A stretch of 64,000 nucleotides of DNA from the NCBI GenBank assembly GCA_037074765.1, contig JBAMDO010000212.1, positions 29,367 to 93,366 on the forward strand, given 5' to 3'. The notes under the pieces are model-generated. The model was not told where the DNA came from, did not search any database, and saw nothing but the letters and a program-made list of their open reading frames with translations. This document shows, piece after piece, positions 33,272 to 43,500 of this stretch (positions within the stretch are counted from its first letter, which is position 1; each line of letters begins with the position of its first letter). This DNA comes from Mansonella perstans. Lineage: Eukaryota > Nematoda > Chromadorea > Rhabditida > Onchocercidae. A program made the translations under genes and the position numbers.

Positions 33272-35911
33272 ATGATGCAGACAGGTGGTCCGGGTCGATC
33301 TGTCATGATGGGGCAATCACAAGGTATTCCATACTTACTGCTGCTTGCGTTATTGCTTCGTTATTTTTGTTTTGCTGATTTTTTTTTTTAACGCTTCTTT
33401 TAGCTTTTCTTTGTATCCTTTAATGTTTCGAAAATTTTCTCATATAGTTAATACATCTAATTACTGGATAACGTGTATATTTCATTCATTTAGGCTGAAA
33501 TAATTCATTAAAAATATCATAAGATATTTGAGGATAAAACTATACATAGGTTTCATATTGCATTTTTTTATTAAATCGATCATTGCTTGGAGTAAGATGC
33601 AAAATACTTGTTATTGTCCATGATGGAATATTCAACTTTTTTTCTAAACATATTTTTGAATATACTGACAACATTTCGCTGGAATTATTTTTGTGTTGAA
33701 AACTCTGAGAAGTTATCAGTTTTTTTTTTTGACGTATACCACAATTATTGATGGATTATAAAAGTTGTTGATGAAGTGTAAAAAGTTATAGATTTACATT
33801 ATTACTTCGTCAATTGATGTAATGAATAAAAAAGTTGGCTTTTCTATTTTCTGATAGCTTTTAGGAAGAATTATTTTTTTCGATGTCTCATTCGAATTAA
33901 TTAAATTTTTTTGTTAAAATCAGCATTACATTATAGCAGGTATAGTTTTATTCAATAGGTACTTACATGGGTGTACCAAATGTCGTTTCGCAGCCTGGTT
34001 CTGTGTATCAACAGACTGTTTCCATGCTTCATCAATCATTCAAAAATCCGAATTGGCCTCCAAATTTTATAACTCCTAACAATGTTTTGGATTATTTTTG
34101 CGATCCTGGAAATGTTTTTTACGATGTTTCTTCATGCAATCAGCATATCAGAATGCAAAATCTCAATCGACCTCTGCACGAATGTTTGCAGTAAGTGAAA
34201 GTTCAAAATTTTATTTTTAAATGAATGCACAATTTGCTTTTCAATTTTTTCAATTTTGTTCCAGTTTGGTAAAGGAAGAACGATCTTTACAATAAGCACT
34301 ATGTAATATAGAGCATGTACAGCATATTTTTTACTGGAAAAAATGGATTTTTTTGTGATTCGGAGTGTTTCAGAATCACTAAATAATCCAAACAAGTTCT
34401 TCTGAATGCTATTTTTTGGTAGTTTGAATGATTAAACTTGAAAAATTTGAAGTGCCAAAAGGCCTAGCCGATGATGAGCTTTGATTATTGATATTAAAAA
34501 CTTATATTTGATATTCGAGAATTTATAATAAGCCGTGATCCATATATATGCCGCACTGAATAACCCTATATTGCTAGTTTTAGTATATGATTGGTTCTAA
34601 TTTTATGGCTAATCAATAATTGAATTTTTCATGTTCTGCAGGTCTATGCAAGGTATCCAATATACGGTTGTTGGCACATTTCCTCCATTATATGTTATAA
34701 TGAAGCAGCGTCGGAACAGTCCTACAAATGGTAATCATGTATTATTAATTGTAATATTATGTACATATTCAGTAAAAGTCATGGTGCTATGACACGATTA
34801 CTAATAAATTCTACTGAATTCAAAAGATATTGTAATAAATGCACAGTAACTACAGTAATTCTTTAAGTTACACCTTTGGCTTATTATTATATAATAAACG
34901 GAACAGTTTATCAGTGTCCGGATATTTATACATATATTCAATCAAAATTGATCAGTATTGTTGATCCACTTCGACAAGCACTTGAACAAGCTCGGAATTT
35001 TAATAGGTACTTTTCTTACCCATTTTTGAGAGCATTCTAATGGTTTTGTTTGATTGTATTAATATTCTACATTAAAAATTAAAAATTGATATTCTATATT
35101 AAAGTTAGTTGTTTGAAGTTATGCATTATATTTTGTTGCTATTTCTGTGAGTCGTGAATTCGGGGTTTTTTTTTTAGATTCAACATTGCTAAAGGATATT
35201 ATTGGGAATTCAAAGATTCGAATGGTGAAACTATCAAGAAAGTAAGCCATTAAGTGTCAGAAACATTCTTGTCGTAAGGCTTTTTAAAGCTTTATATTTA
35301 AAGTGATTCTTTTAGGCAGTAGAAGAAGAGGAAAAACCGCAGCTTGCCCGAAGCACTTTTTATCAACGAACTCGAACGGATCAGATACTGCGGGAACTTT
35401 TTGCCAAATTTCCACCTCCTGATGACGTTGTATGAGTTTTATGTTTCAGTATCTTCCCTAAGTTTTTAGATTTATCATTGATCTTTTGAACTATTCGCAG
35501 ATACACAGTTTTTACTGCTTCGAAAAACACAGATCAACTTTGATAATTCAGTGCTTTAAAATATCAAATGTGAGATTTTAATCATTCATTACTGCCAAAT
35601 TTTTTTAGCAATTTAATTTTGATGGAAATGAAATATCAGCAGAAAACGAAGCAGGTATCAGCGGTGTTGAGAAACCTGTGCAGGGTTCGTCTGCGAGCAA
35701 TCAAAATTTGTCGGCAACAGAAGATTCAACTTCAGGAATTAATCAGCAACCTACTTTTACATCACCATCAAGTGTTCCTCTGATTCCGGTTGATCGAAAT
35801 ACAACAGAATTTAGTGGCCCTTTAAGTTTTCCAGGAACTGCACCCGTGGGAGCATCAGCAACGGATTCACAACAGCACGAACCTGACGCCAAACGTTTCA
35901 AAGGAAATTAA
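33272..35911 (+). CDS. mdt-6: Mediator of RNA polymerase II transcription subunit 6
   Basis: Head-module subunit of Mediator, the nuclear complex linking activators to RNA polymerase II. Exons: 33272-33323, 33959-34190, 34642-34730, 34868-35006, 35178-35241, 35316-35429, 35609-35911. All phases agree; 330 aa. The Med6 core starts at about residue 49: NPNWPPNFITPNNVLDYF, then GNVFYD, the IQYTVV...PLYVIMKQRR strand region, TPLAYYYIINGTVYQCPD, and the conserved FNIAKGYYWEFKD (human: YHPSKGYWWHFKD). STFYQRTRTDQILRELFAKFPPP matches the family end. The first ~45 residues and the last ~100 (Ser/Thr/Gln-rich, ending KRFKGN) are extensions; human MED6 has about 246 aa. Two adjacent ATGs at 33272 and 33275 are equivalent. 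Upstream of an operon partner. Confidence 0.94.
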
Positions 35912-35978
35912 TATATTTCTTGCATTTTGTGTTTAAATGTTTTATTAGGAACATTTTATTACGATACGACTCTCTGAA

Positions 35979-35988
35979 AATATTTTAG
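35979..35988 (+). promoter_or_regulatory. Intercistronic trans-splice acceptor (SL type)
   Basis: AATATTTTAG ends four bases before an ATG at 35993 and 77 bp after the Med6 stop. Spacing of about 100 bp between stop and next acceptor is the hallmark of nematode operons. Confidence 0.5.
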
Positions 35989-35992
35989 CAGA

Positions 35993-36407
35993 ATGTATGG
36001 AGTTGGCGTTTACTTTCAAATTTTAGCGTTTTTGGAATTGAGAATTTTAGAATTGGGTGTTACACAACATCTAGCGGCATTAGTTCTTACGGCAGGTAAG
36101 GGTGGAAAATTTTTTGAGTATTTTGGACGGGATATTTTTGTTTTAGATTGTTTCCTATCGCCAATATGGAACATATACGAATATTTAATTGCTTTTGAAG
36201 GAGTCATTAAAATTTTGTCAGTATTGTTCAAACTTTACACTTTTTGCTTCCGAAAGACCATTTTCGGTTTCTCATAATGCATTGCTACTGTGGTACAAGA
36301 ATGTCGAATTTTCTCGAATGCAGCCTGCCAGCTTGACTCCGGTGGATTTAGAAATTATGGAGTTCTTTCGAATTAATAATTTATTTGGCTGCAATTTTTT
36401 GAGTTAG
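35993..36407 (+). CDS. Small protein in probable operon with Med6 (unknown)
   Basis: Not recognised. The ATG at 35993 is directly behind an acceptor, 81 bp after the Med6 stop. Exon 1 is 35993-36095 and ends in a textbook CAG|GTAAGG. The 51-nt intron ends TTTTTGTTTTAG, and exon 2 begins at 36147 in phase (g|at). The protein starts MYGVGVYFQILAFLELRILE and continues DCFLSPIWNIYEYLIAFEG; it is hydrophobic with two possible membrane helices. In this frame it stops at 36275-36277 (77 aa). From about 36250 another frame is clearly protein-like (PFSVSHNALLLWYKNVEFSR... to a stop at 36407). Either a second intron near 36206-36299 or a one-base shift links them. The start and first intron are secure; the C-terminus is not. 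Confidence 0.55.
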
Positions 36408-36536
36408 ATGGAAAAATTTTACTTAGATAATTTACAAAACAATAACACAAGCGTATATGATTTTAAAACATGGTGAAGGACTGCTTGAAGGACTTCTCCA
36501 TTGTTTGCAACATTTTCAATCTACATAAAAAAAATG

Positions 36537-36731
36537 AATCTGTTGGGAAGTTCGATAGTTTCCTGACAGTTGAATAATTGTCCTTCTGAGCCCATTCAAA
36601 ATACCCTGCAAGTAACGTAGGCAACGACAAAATTACCGAGGCTTTTTGATTTAAAAGCTTCCGTATAATTCGATCATTAGTACCGTCCTGTCCATTTCTG
36701 GGAGAATTGAAATTTAGATCAAATGAAGGGC
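36537..36731 (-). CDS. Coding-like exon, gene not assigned
   Basis: On the minus strand, an acceptor (TTTGATTCAG) is followed by 65 open codons of good composition (SPRNGQDGTNDRIIRKLLNQ ... AGYFEWAQKDNYSTVRKL). They end near a possible GTAGAT donor. It lies just downstream of the LITAF-like gene on the same strand. It could be an extra exon of it, a second operon gene, or a remnant. I could not join it in phase to anything. Confidence 0.35.
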
Positions 36732-36851
36732 CAAACTGAATCAAATTAAATTGCCAAAATTAAAATTACCTTCGAACGAATGGAGAAGACTTAGTGAAAT
36801 TGAGTAGTCTAAAATTTAGACTTTTCTAATAGATGAAAACGCTAGAAGGAC

Positions 36852-38032
36852 TTACTTATGTTCTTTTTTTGAAATACGATGACAAGCGGTGCATTCGCCG
36901 AAGTAAACTATGCTAGTGCAAAGAAAAAAGCAACATAAAAATGAAAGCGGTGGACAAAGCATACTTATAAGCAAGATTGCTATGATCTTAAACCAATCCC
37001 TGAAAATCAGAACGGTCAGAACTAGCGACATTCAGGCAAAAAAAGCAAGAATTCATATATGTAGCAGTTGTATAGGAATAGTCTGAACAATTTTCAAACT
37101 TTATTATCATGGACAGAAAGTATAGTGACAAATATAAAATTGCCACTAAGCATAACTTCTTGACCAAGACAAGCAATTTAAGCAACGAAATAATACTCAT
37201 GTATTTCTTTTTATAAGATAAGCAATTTAAACAACGAAATCGAAATACTCATGTACTTCTTTTTTTATAAGATAAGCAATTTAAACAACGAAATCGAAAT
37301 ACTCATGTACTTCTTTTTATAAGATAAGCAATTTAAACAACGAAATCGAAATACTCATGTACTTCTTTTTTTATAAGATAAGCAATTTAAACAACGAAAT
37401 CGAAATACTCATGTACTTCTTTTTATAAGATAAGCAATTTAAACAACGAAATCGAAATACTCATGTACTTCTTTTTATAAGATAAGCAATTTAAACAACG
37501 AAATCGAAATACTCATGTACTTCTTTTTTTTCATAATACCACGTTTGCAAACATTACATATCCTGTAATCTATTGCTGAACTGTTTTCTTCAGCTTTACT
37601 ATTTGCATTGACCACAATATTTACTGGCTTATCGGACATTGGTTGTTGACATGGATATGGTATTACGGTTGCTAAAAAAGTCATAAAACGAATTGAGAGG
37701 AGAAGATGGATTAAATTCCACAGGTGTTTTGCTCGTATTTGATATCATTTTAAAGAAGGAACTCTTGAAATGAAGGGATTTTAAATTTAGTGAAGGAAAA
37801 TATCACGTTGTGGCATCATAATCGGCATGATGATTGGTTCTACTGGTGATTGTGCCGAGGATGAAAAGTCACATTTCTGCGAACTCATCGATAATGAATT
37901 TTGTGGTTGCTGCGGCAATTGTACCAATCGCGCACAATGCTGTGATGCTACCGGGAACACCGTTGATTTTGCTTCAATATCTGATGGAAAATCATATGGT
38001 GGTGGTGGAATTGATGAAATATTATCTGTCAT
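36852..38032 (-). CDS. Small membrane protein with PPPPY and paired CxxC (LITAF/BRI3-like)
   Basis: Proteins of this type sit on endosomes and lysosomes through a hydrophobic hairpin flanked by two zinc-binding Cys pairs, and recruit WW-domain ubiquitin ligases through PPxY. Exons (minus): 38032-37807, 37671-37540 and a last exon ending 36852. The N-terminus MTDNISSIPPPPYDF has the PPxY motif. Exon 2 ends with the first pair, ICNVCKR. Exon 3 has a hydrophobic stretch (IIAILLISMLCPPLSFL), then CCFFLC and the second pair ECTACHR. The start of exon 3 is uncertain. The strong acceptor TTTTCAG at 37000 is out of phase, while TCGCTAG at 37022 is in phase; it gives 175 aa and 31 residues between CxxC and CC, as in LITAF. 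The stop overlaps a GTAAGT, so a further exon cannot be excluded. ATG 38032 follows an ACTTACAG acceptor. Confidence 0.65.
37159..37530. repeat. 52-54-bp tandem repeat, about 7 copies, in intron
   Basis: Unit ATAAGATAAGCAATTTAAAC + AACGAAATCGAAATACTCAT + GTACTTCTTTTT. Near-identical copies start at about 37216, 37269, 37321, 37375, 37427 and 37479, and a diverged copy lies at 37159. The array fills intron 2 of the LITAF-like gene and abuts the donor of exon 2. Length differences come from the T run. Confidence 0.9.
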
Positions 38033-38517
38033 TTTCTGTAAGTGTTAAAGAAGTATTTTATCTGTTCTTTATCATCACCATTCTATCATAAATGTCGATA
38101 TATTTCTACCCGTTTTCTGAAATAACAATTGCAGAACAATGCCAAAATGTAAAAAACCGAAGGGATTAAATAAATTAATTTGCTACCTGTAACACTAGTC
38201 CAGCACTTCAATCATGTAACAAATTTAAAATGTCAAGTAACAAATGATAAAGTTAACATCGATGGTAATATTTCCGTGAATCATTTTTCTAGATCTGTTC
38301 CGGACACAAATAAAACTAGTCAACATCATAATCTTCCCTTTTAAAGAAGTTTGATTTGGTTTACTTATCTTTCTCATTAAGGAGAAAACTAAATGTTTGC
38401 GAATGAATTTCCTCGGAATAGTTTTTTTTCTTGGAAAACAGATCGAATGAAAAACTTGAATACCATATAGCAACGAAAGTAACTTGTAAATCATGATCAA
38501 TGTCCGATTATTGTCCA

Positions 38518-38919
38518 ATGGCACATTATGGCGGGATCAGAGGCAGCAATCTTGATCACTTTCTTGGCGATGATGCAAATTTTTACTTCAGCTATCAAAC
38601 CGTAATTTAGTTCTATTAGTAATCTAAAAATATGACGAATGGTACCAAATAGGAACGTAATGCTCAATTATGGACTAGAAATGACATAGCTCGTTCACAG
38701 CCTCTGCACTTGGTAGTGAGTTCCAGATTTCAACAGTTAATGTTAGCGTAAGCCTTTCCCAACAGTAAAGATGATCATTTCCTCTACCGATTATCTTAGT
38801 CATGTTCTATCTCAAGATTTGGAACGCAACTCATCCAAACAGAAATAATTATCTACACTTCTTTCCATAGATCTTCTTTTAGATCTCTACTAGAAAGCCT
38901 CAACTTTCTAAATTTTTAG
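38518..38919 (+). CDS. Small unknown gene, divergent from the LITAF-like gene
   Basis: Not recognised. Exon 1 is 38518-38601 (MAHYGGIRGSNLDHFLGDDA...FSYQT, donor GTAATT). A 51-nt intron follows. Exon 2 is 38653-38747 (acceptor CAAATAG; ERNAQLWTRNDIARSQPL..., donor GTAAGC). Phases agree and composition is convincingly protein-like. Two third exons fit: 38871-38919 (SSFRSLLESLNFLNF, stop; 75 aa total) or 38962-39003 (QVSCNNSSLRQEK, then a GTAATT donor, so the gene would continue). The gene starts 485 bp from the divergent start at 38032, and the two may share a promoter region. No signal peptide is seen. The overlapping minus-strand ORF 38225-38524 is not supported. Confidence 0.5.
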
Positions 38920-40217
38920 CTTCTAGCTTTCATTTTGACTCCTTTCTTTGCTTACTAATAGTCAAGTATCTTGTAACAACTCCAGTCTACGTCAAGAGAA
39001 ACAGTAATTTGATTTACACGTTCGTGCAATATTGTTGGAAACGCCGCTGTACTTTTTGTATGATTTCAAAAACCTCTGAAAGTGGCTTGAACTGATCATT
39101 GAAATCAGATCAGCATTATGTGTTGAGAAAAATACAAAAAATGATGTTTTATGCCTTTTCATGTCCTAATGCGCAAATTTTTTGATGGGTGGAAAACAAA
39201 TTTAAAAAAAAACCAAGAAATGAACATGAAGATTGAAATCGGAAGAATTTCTGGAATATTGAGAATGGAAAGGAAACAGAAACAAGTGAAAACAAATATA
39301 CACAAACTAAAGAATTTTATCTCTATAGAATTGTCTTCAAGAGACAAACGACTTATTTATTATTCGTGGTAGAATAATCTTTCTTCACAATTACTTCTAT
39401 TCTAACTGCGTTCAATCCCTTTTTTATATTGAAGTTCCGAAACATATTAAAAGTAAGATGAATCTAGATTCAGACATAAAACTAAGCCTAATAGCGCCAA
39501 TGCTAATGAACTGGAAAGATGTAGAAAGAATGAGGGATTTATTATAAGTGGTATGACATGCAGAAGCGGATTAAAAAACAGAGATAACGAAAACTATAGA
39601 ACAACGTTTTAACTCAAAAATGAGCACAAAAAGCATAGAAATCGCCTAAGTACACCTATAAAATATAAGTATGAAAAACTTTTCAGAAAATTCCGAAATC
39701 CATATCAATACTTCACATAACAGCTTTAAACTAAAGCAAAAACCTTTAGAAAAATTAGATTTGAACCTAATAATGCATGAAAGAAATTCATCTAAAGAAA
39801 TTTAACTGAAAATAAAGAACGAGCTTGGAAGTGAAAAAAGAAAATAAAGCTAAAATGCATAAAAAGAGATGTATCCCTATTTACCTAAAACATCCACATA
39901 AATGTGAACAAATATAACGATGACAACAGTTATGATTATTTCAAAAAAACCTAAATAGTATGCAAAAAACACTAAAAGCAAAAAAAGAATAGGTATACCG
40001 CTTGTAAACTCATAAACAATCAAATATTACACCCATAAAAATAAAGAAGCTTACTTCTAAAAAAATTCAGAGTTGCTTTTAGGCGAACAAATCAGAAATT
40101 CTTATGACTTCAATTGGGAATCGAAGCTTTCTACAAACCTATAAAAACTAATGACAATCCTTTAACTCTGAAAGATAAAGATTACGACGATCCATTTATC
40201 TTCTCGATTCTTTCCAG
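38920..40217. other. Unresolved spacer
   Basis: A-rich on the + strand. A short frame at 39459-39548 (MNLDSDIKLSLIAPMLMNWK...) and the 39151-39372 ORF have no splice context. This stretch may be introns of a + strand gene running from 38518 to the exon at 40218, but I could not join it. Confidence 0.35.
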
Positions 40218-40354
40218 TTCCTTATATGTTGTCACAAGAAACACCGGCGACTCCAGCAACCAAACCAGAATTACGCCAAAAATTCAATTTCGATGTTCCT
40301 GTCGAGGTTCTTTCTGGTACCCACTCCTTCTCGTCAGCACAACTTAAAATCTGA
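40218..40354 (+). CDS. Terminal coding exon of an unidentified + strand gene
   Basis: The acceptor GATTCTTTCCAG is followed by an open frame reading PYMLSQETPATPATKPELRQ... and ending SGTHSFSSAQLKI, stop at 40352-40354. Composition is strongly protein-like and more G+C-rich than its surroundings. The frame called by ATG at 40114-40347 is a different one. The exon needs a phase-1 donor upstream, not found. It converges with the minus-strand gene ending at 40526. The opposite strand is also open over this stretch, so the strand is likely but not certain. Confidence 0.45.
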
Positions 40355-40525
40355 CTTAGCACTAACTCCATATCGCAACTGAAATGCGAACTTTAATATA
40401 AATAGGTCAAATAAAATTATGTCTAAAGTCCGAAAGTAAAAAACACAGAGACTCAGAGGAAGTTAAACTAATACGAACGAATGGACATAAAAGACAATTT
40501 CGAGTAACTTAAATTAAAAATTAAG

Positions 40526-43500
40526 CTAAGCTGACATAGCACTATAGGCGTCAATGTCATGGTTTGGTATTTCCAGCGATGAATACAATCCTTTCATGAC
40601 AGATGGTGTATGAGGAGAATCCATATTGGAACCTGGTCCTGAACAGGGTGTTTTCAGTGCTGCTAAATCTCGTAGTATTCGATCCGTGCTACTGAAAATA
40701 TTTATAAAAAGTATTTTGACTTCCAGAATCAAAATCTATACGTGTATATATATATATACATATTTTCTAAAGCTACATTTATTCTATTCACATAACAAAA
40801 TTTACTTGAACGGAAGGTCGGCGATAAATTTATCGGCATTAAAATTAGTCAATCCAGATCTTTTTGTATCTTGTTCACTTGTTACTCTATCAACATCATT
40901 CACTTCCGTAAAACTGTGTAGCTCCAATGTTTCCGGTCGTTTATTATAGTGAGTATCCTATAAAAGTATCTATTAATTTTTAGAATTTTCAGAATGAAAA
41001 AATTTCGAACCCCGTAGACAAATTTGAACCCATACATAAAAAGTTCATCGTAATAATAATACAAATTTAAATTCATGCAATTATTAAAAACGACAAATTG
41101 CTGAACAAAAAGAAAAAACAACCATGATCTGTTGAGCGGGAGGACTATTTTCGATATCATCAACATTAGCGGTTGTATTTGTATCACATGAAGCTACAAT
41201 TTCTGCATATGAGAACGGCTTCTGTGTGTTGCAGTTTCCTTGGTTGTTTCCGTTGTTATCATATTCTGTTGAGTTTTTTTCAAACAACATCTACAATAAT
41301 ACAAACATATATATATATAAGAAAGCATTAATTTCAATTTCTTGTGAAGTACTACTACTGACACTTATAAAACCTTCAACTTATTAAAAAAAGAAAAAAG
41401 AGAAAAATCATAACATTAATACAGTTTCCAAGCATACTATTAATACATTTTGTAACGTATTTTTACTAAGTCAGTCTGGCGTGATTTTATAATTGAACGT
41501 GAACTATATAAACCGTAGAAAATTAAAATTTTATATGTCCAACGTGACTTAGCCAAGAAGATGCGTAAAAATGTTTGAACTTTCAAAACGTATAGGAAGG
41601 CCAAACACATACCACTGAAGATGCCGCGCTAAAATCATCGCTCGATGACAGCGTTGAAAACGATAATTCAGCATTCGAAAAAGTGTCTTTCATTGTTCCA
41701 TTTATCTATAAAAAGCCTTACTTTAATAAATTAACAGGAATTGAGACGGGCAATCTTTGATTACCACAAATAAGATCAAAAAGAAAATCACAAATTTTAA
41801 ATTGCCTTTTTCAAAGTCCAAATATTAAGAAAGTTCGGACTTAAAATGAAAACTAACATTTCTGGAAGTACTCGTTATAGCATTATTTGTTCTAACAGTA
41901 CACGGTGGCAAATGTCCTCGAGCTAGAACAGCACCATAAGATGTCCGTGGTAGGTCCATCTCATCGGTATTGCTTGATTGCGCTGGAACCGCAGAAAGTG
42001 CATTCGGATTTACCATCATTCGATTGTTACTGTAACCTGTTAGTGATGGCATAGCGGAGCTGCTAATGGAATGTGATTGCCGCTTCTTCCAACCATCAAC
42101 GGAAGGCATTTCAAAATAGTATCCATCAGTTTCCGGATCATAATATCTGAAAAGCCATACTTATCTTATTTCTTTTTGATGTACTTAACGTTTAGTTTAT
42201 CGTTCTGGTCAGTTACTCGAAGAACAATAAAAACCTAAAAAAGAACTTACTGAATATGAGGGGCAAAGTGACTGATACCATTATACTGATATCCATATGG
42301 ATCGCCTCCACCATATGAAACAAAACTAGGATCAGCCCACAAGTTCGATAATCCATCCTAAAAGTTAACATTCACTATGTTTTTAAAACTAGCTACGCGA
42401 GATATTCTTTTTGCGTCATGAAATCTTTTAAAAAAAGTTGCAAATTTTAATAACAAAAAAATTACTCTGTCTTGCAGTAATTTCTTTTCATGAGCGGGAT
42501 TTCGTCGACGCCAGCCACGGGAACCCTTCGAGTCATAATAGAAGCCATCTGTTTTTGGATCATAGTACCTGAAACACTAAATTAAATAGCTGTAAGTGCA
42601 TATTAATTCACCGTTGAGAACGAAAACTAAACAATATAAATTATTAACCAATAAGCATCCTTGAAATCAGTCGGTAATTTCGTTATTTTTTCATCCACAG
42701 TAGCTGGTTCCTGATGCTTTTGTTCTTGTTGCATAATTTCGCCTGCAAAACCCATACATTCAGACGATTTTCTTTATTGATCATACATTGGAAGTCTTCA
42801 ATTTATAAGGAAATAGCAAGCTAGTTTTATTCATTAAAAGTAGTAAAAAATGTATTATATAATTCAAAAACATAATTTTACGAAAGACTATGGAAAACTC
42901 TTCATAAAATTATATGAGTGGAATGTTGATTTTAATGCTACATCAAAATCAAAAATATAAGAAAAATTTATCTAATAAACATTTTTTTTAAGAAATCATC
43001 TTATCACTATTAAAGAGATGACAAAGAGCAAGTAACATAAATGTATAAGTATTTAAAATAAAAATGAAGTAAATTAATACTATTTGCATCCAATTTTCCA
43101 GCAGTTCGACATCCACTGTTGCTTGCAACACTAGCATTTGATCCCTTCTTGTTGACACGCTGACGAAAACGTTTTCGTCTTCGGTCATCATCCACTGTCC
43201 CACGCACAAGTGTTGCTAAACCATCATTAACGTTATCATTCTGCTGTGACTGTAGATTCCGACTTTGCGTGTTACCTCGACTTCTAGAGGGCTCTTGCCG
43301 ATGCATCATTTCTGCTATCTCAGTTGCTGCTGTTGCCGTATTTCCAACTGTAGTTCGCAATGGTGACGACGGTGATGAAACTATAAACGTACAATTAACA
43401 TGTACAACGATGAGTTATCAAGTTTAATTTTTCGATACCAAATGTAGCATCGCATTTCGCCGCAAATCGATACGCAAACTAGCAAACTTTTAATGATAAT

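Noticed and set aside
38225..38524. 99-codon minus-strand ORF
   Set aside because: No splice context, basic low-complexity text, and it overlaps the promoter between two better-supported genes.
43010..43360. ORF start at 43360 in the YYDP-motif gene
   Set aside because: The codon there is TTG and the frame continues upstream to a splice acceptor at 43381; it is an internal exon.
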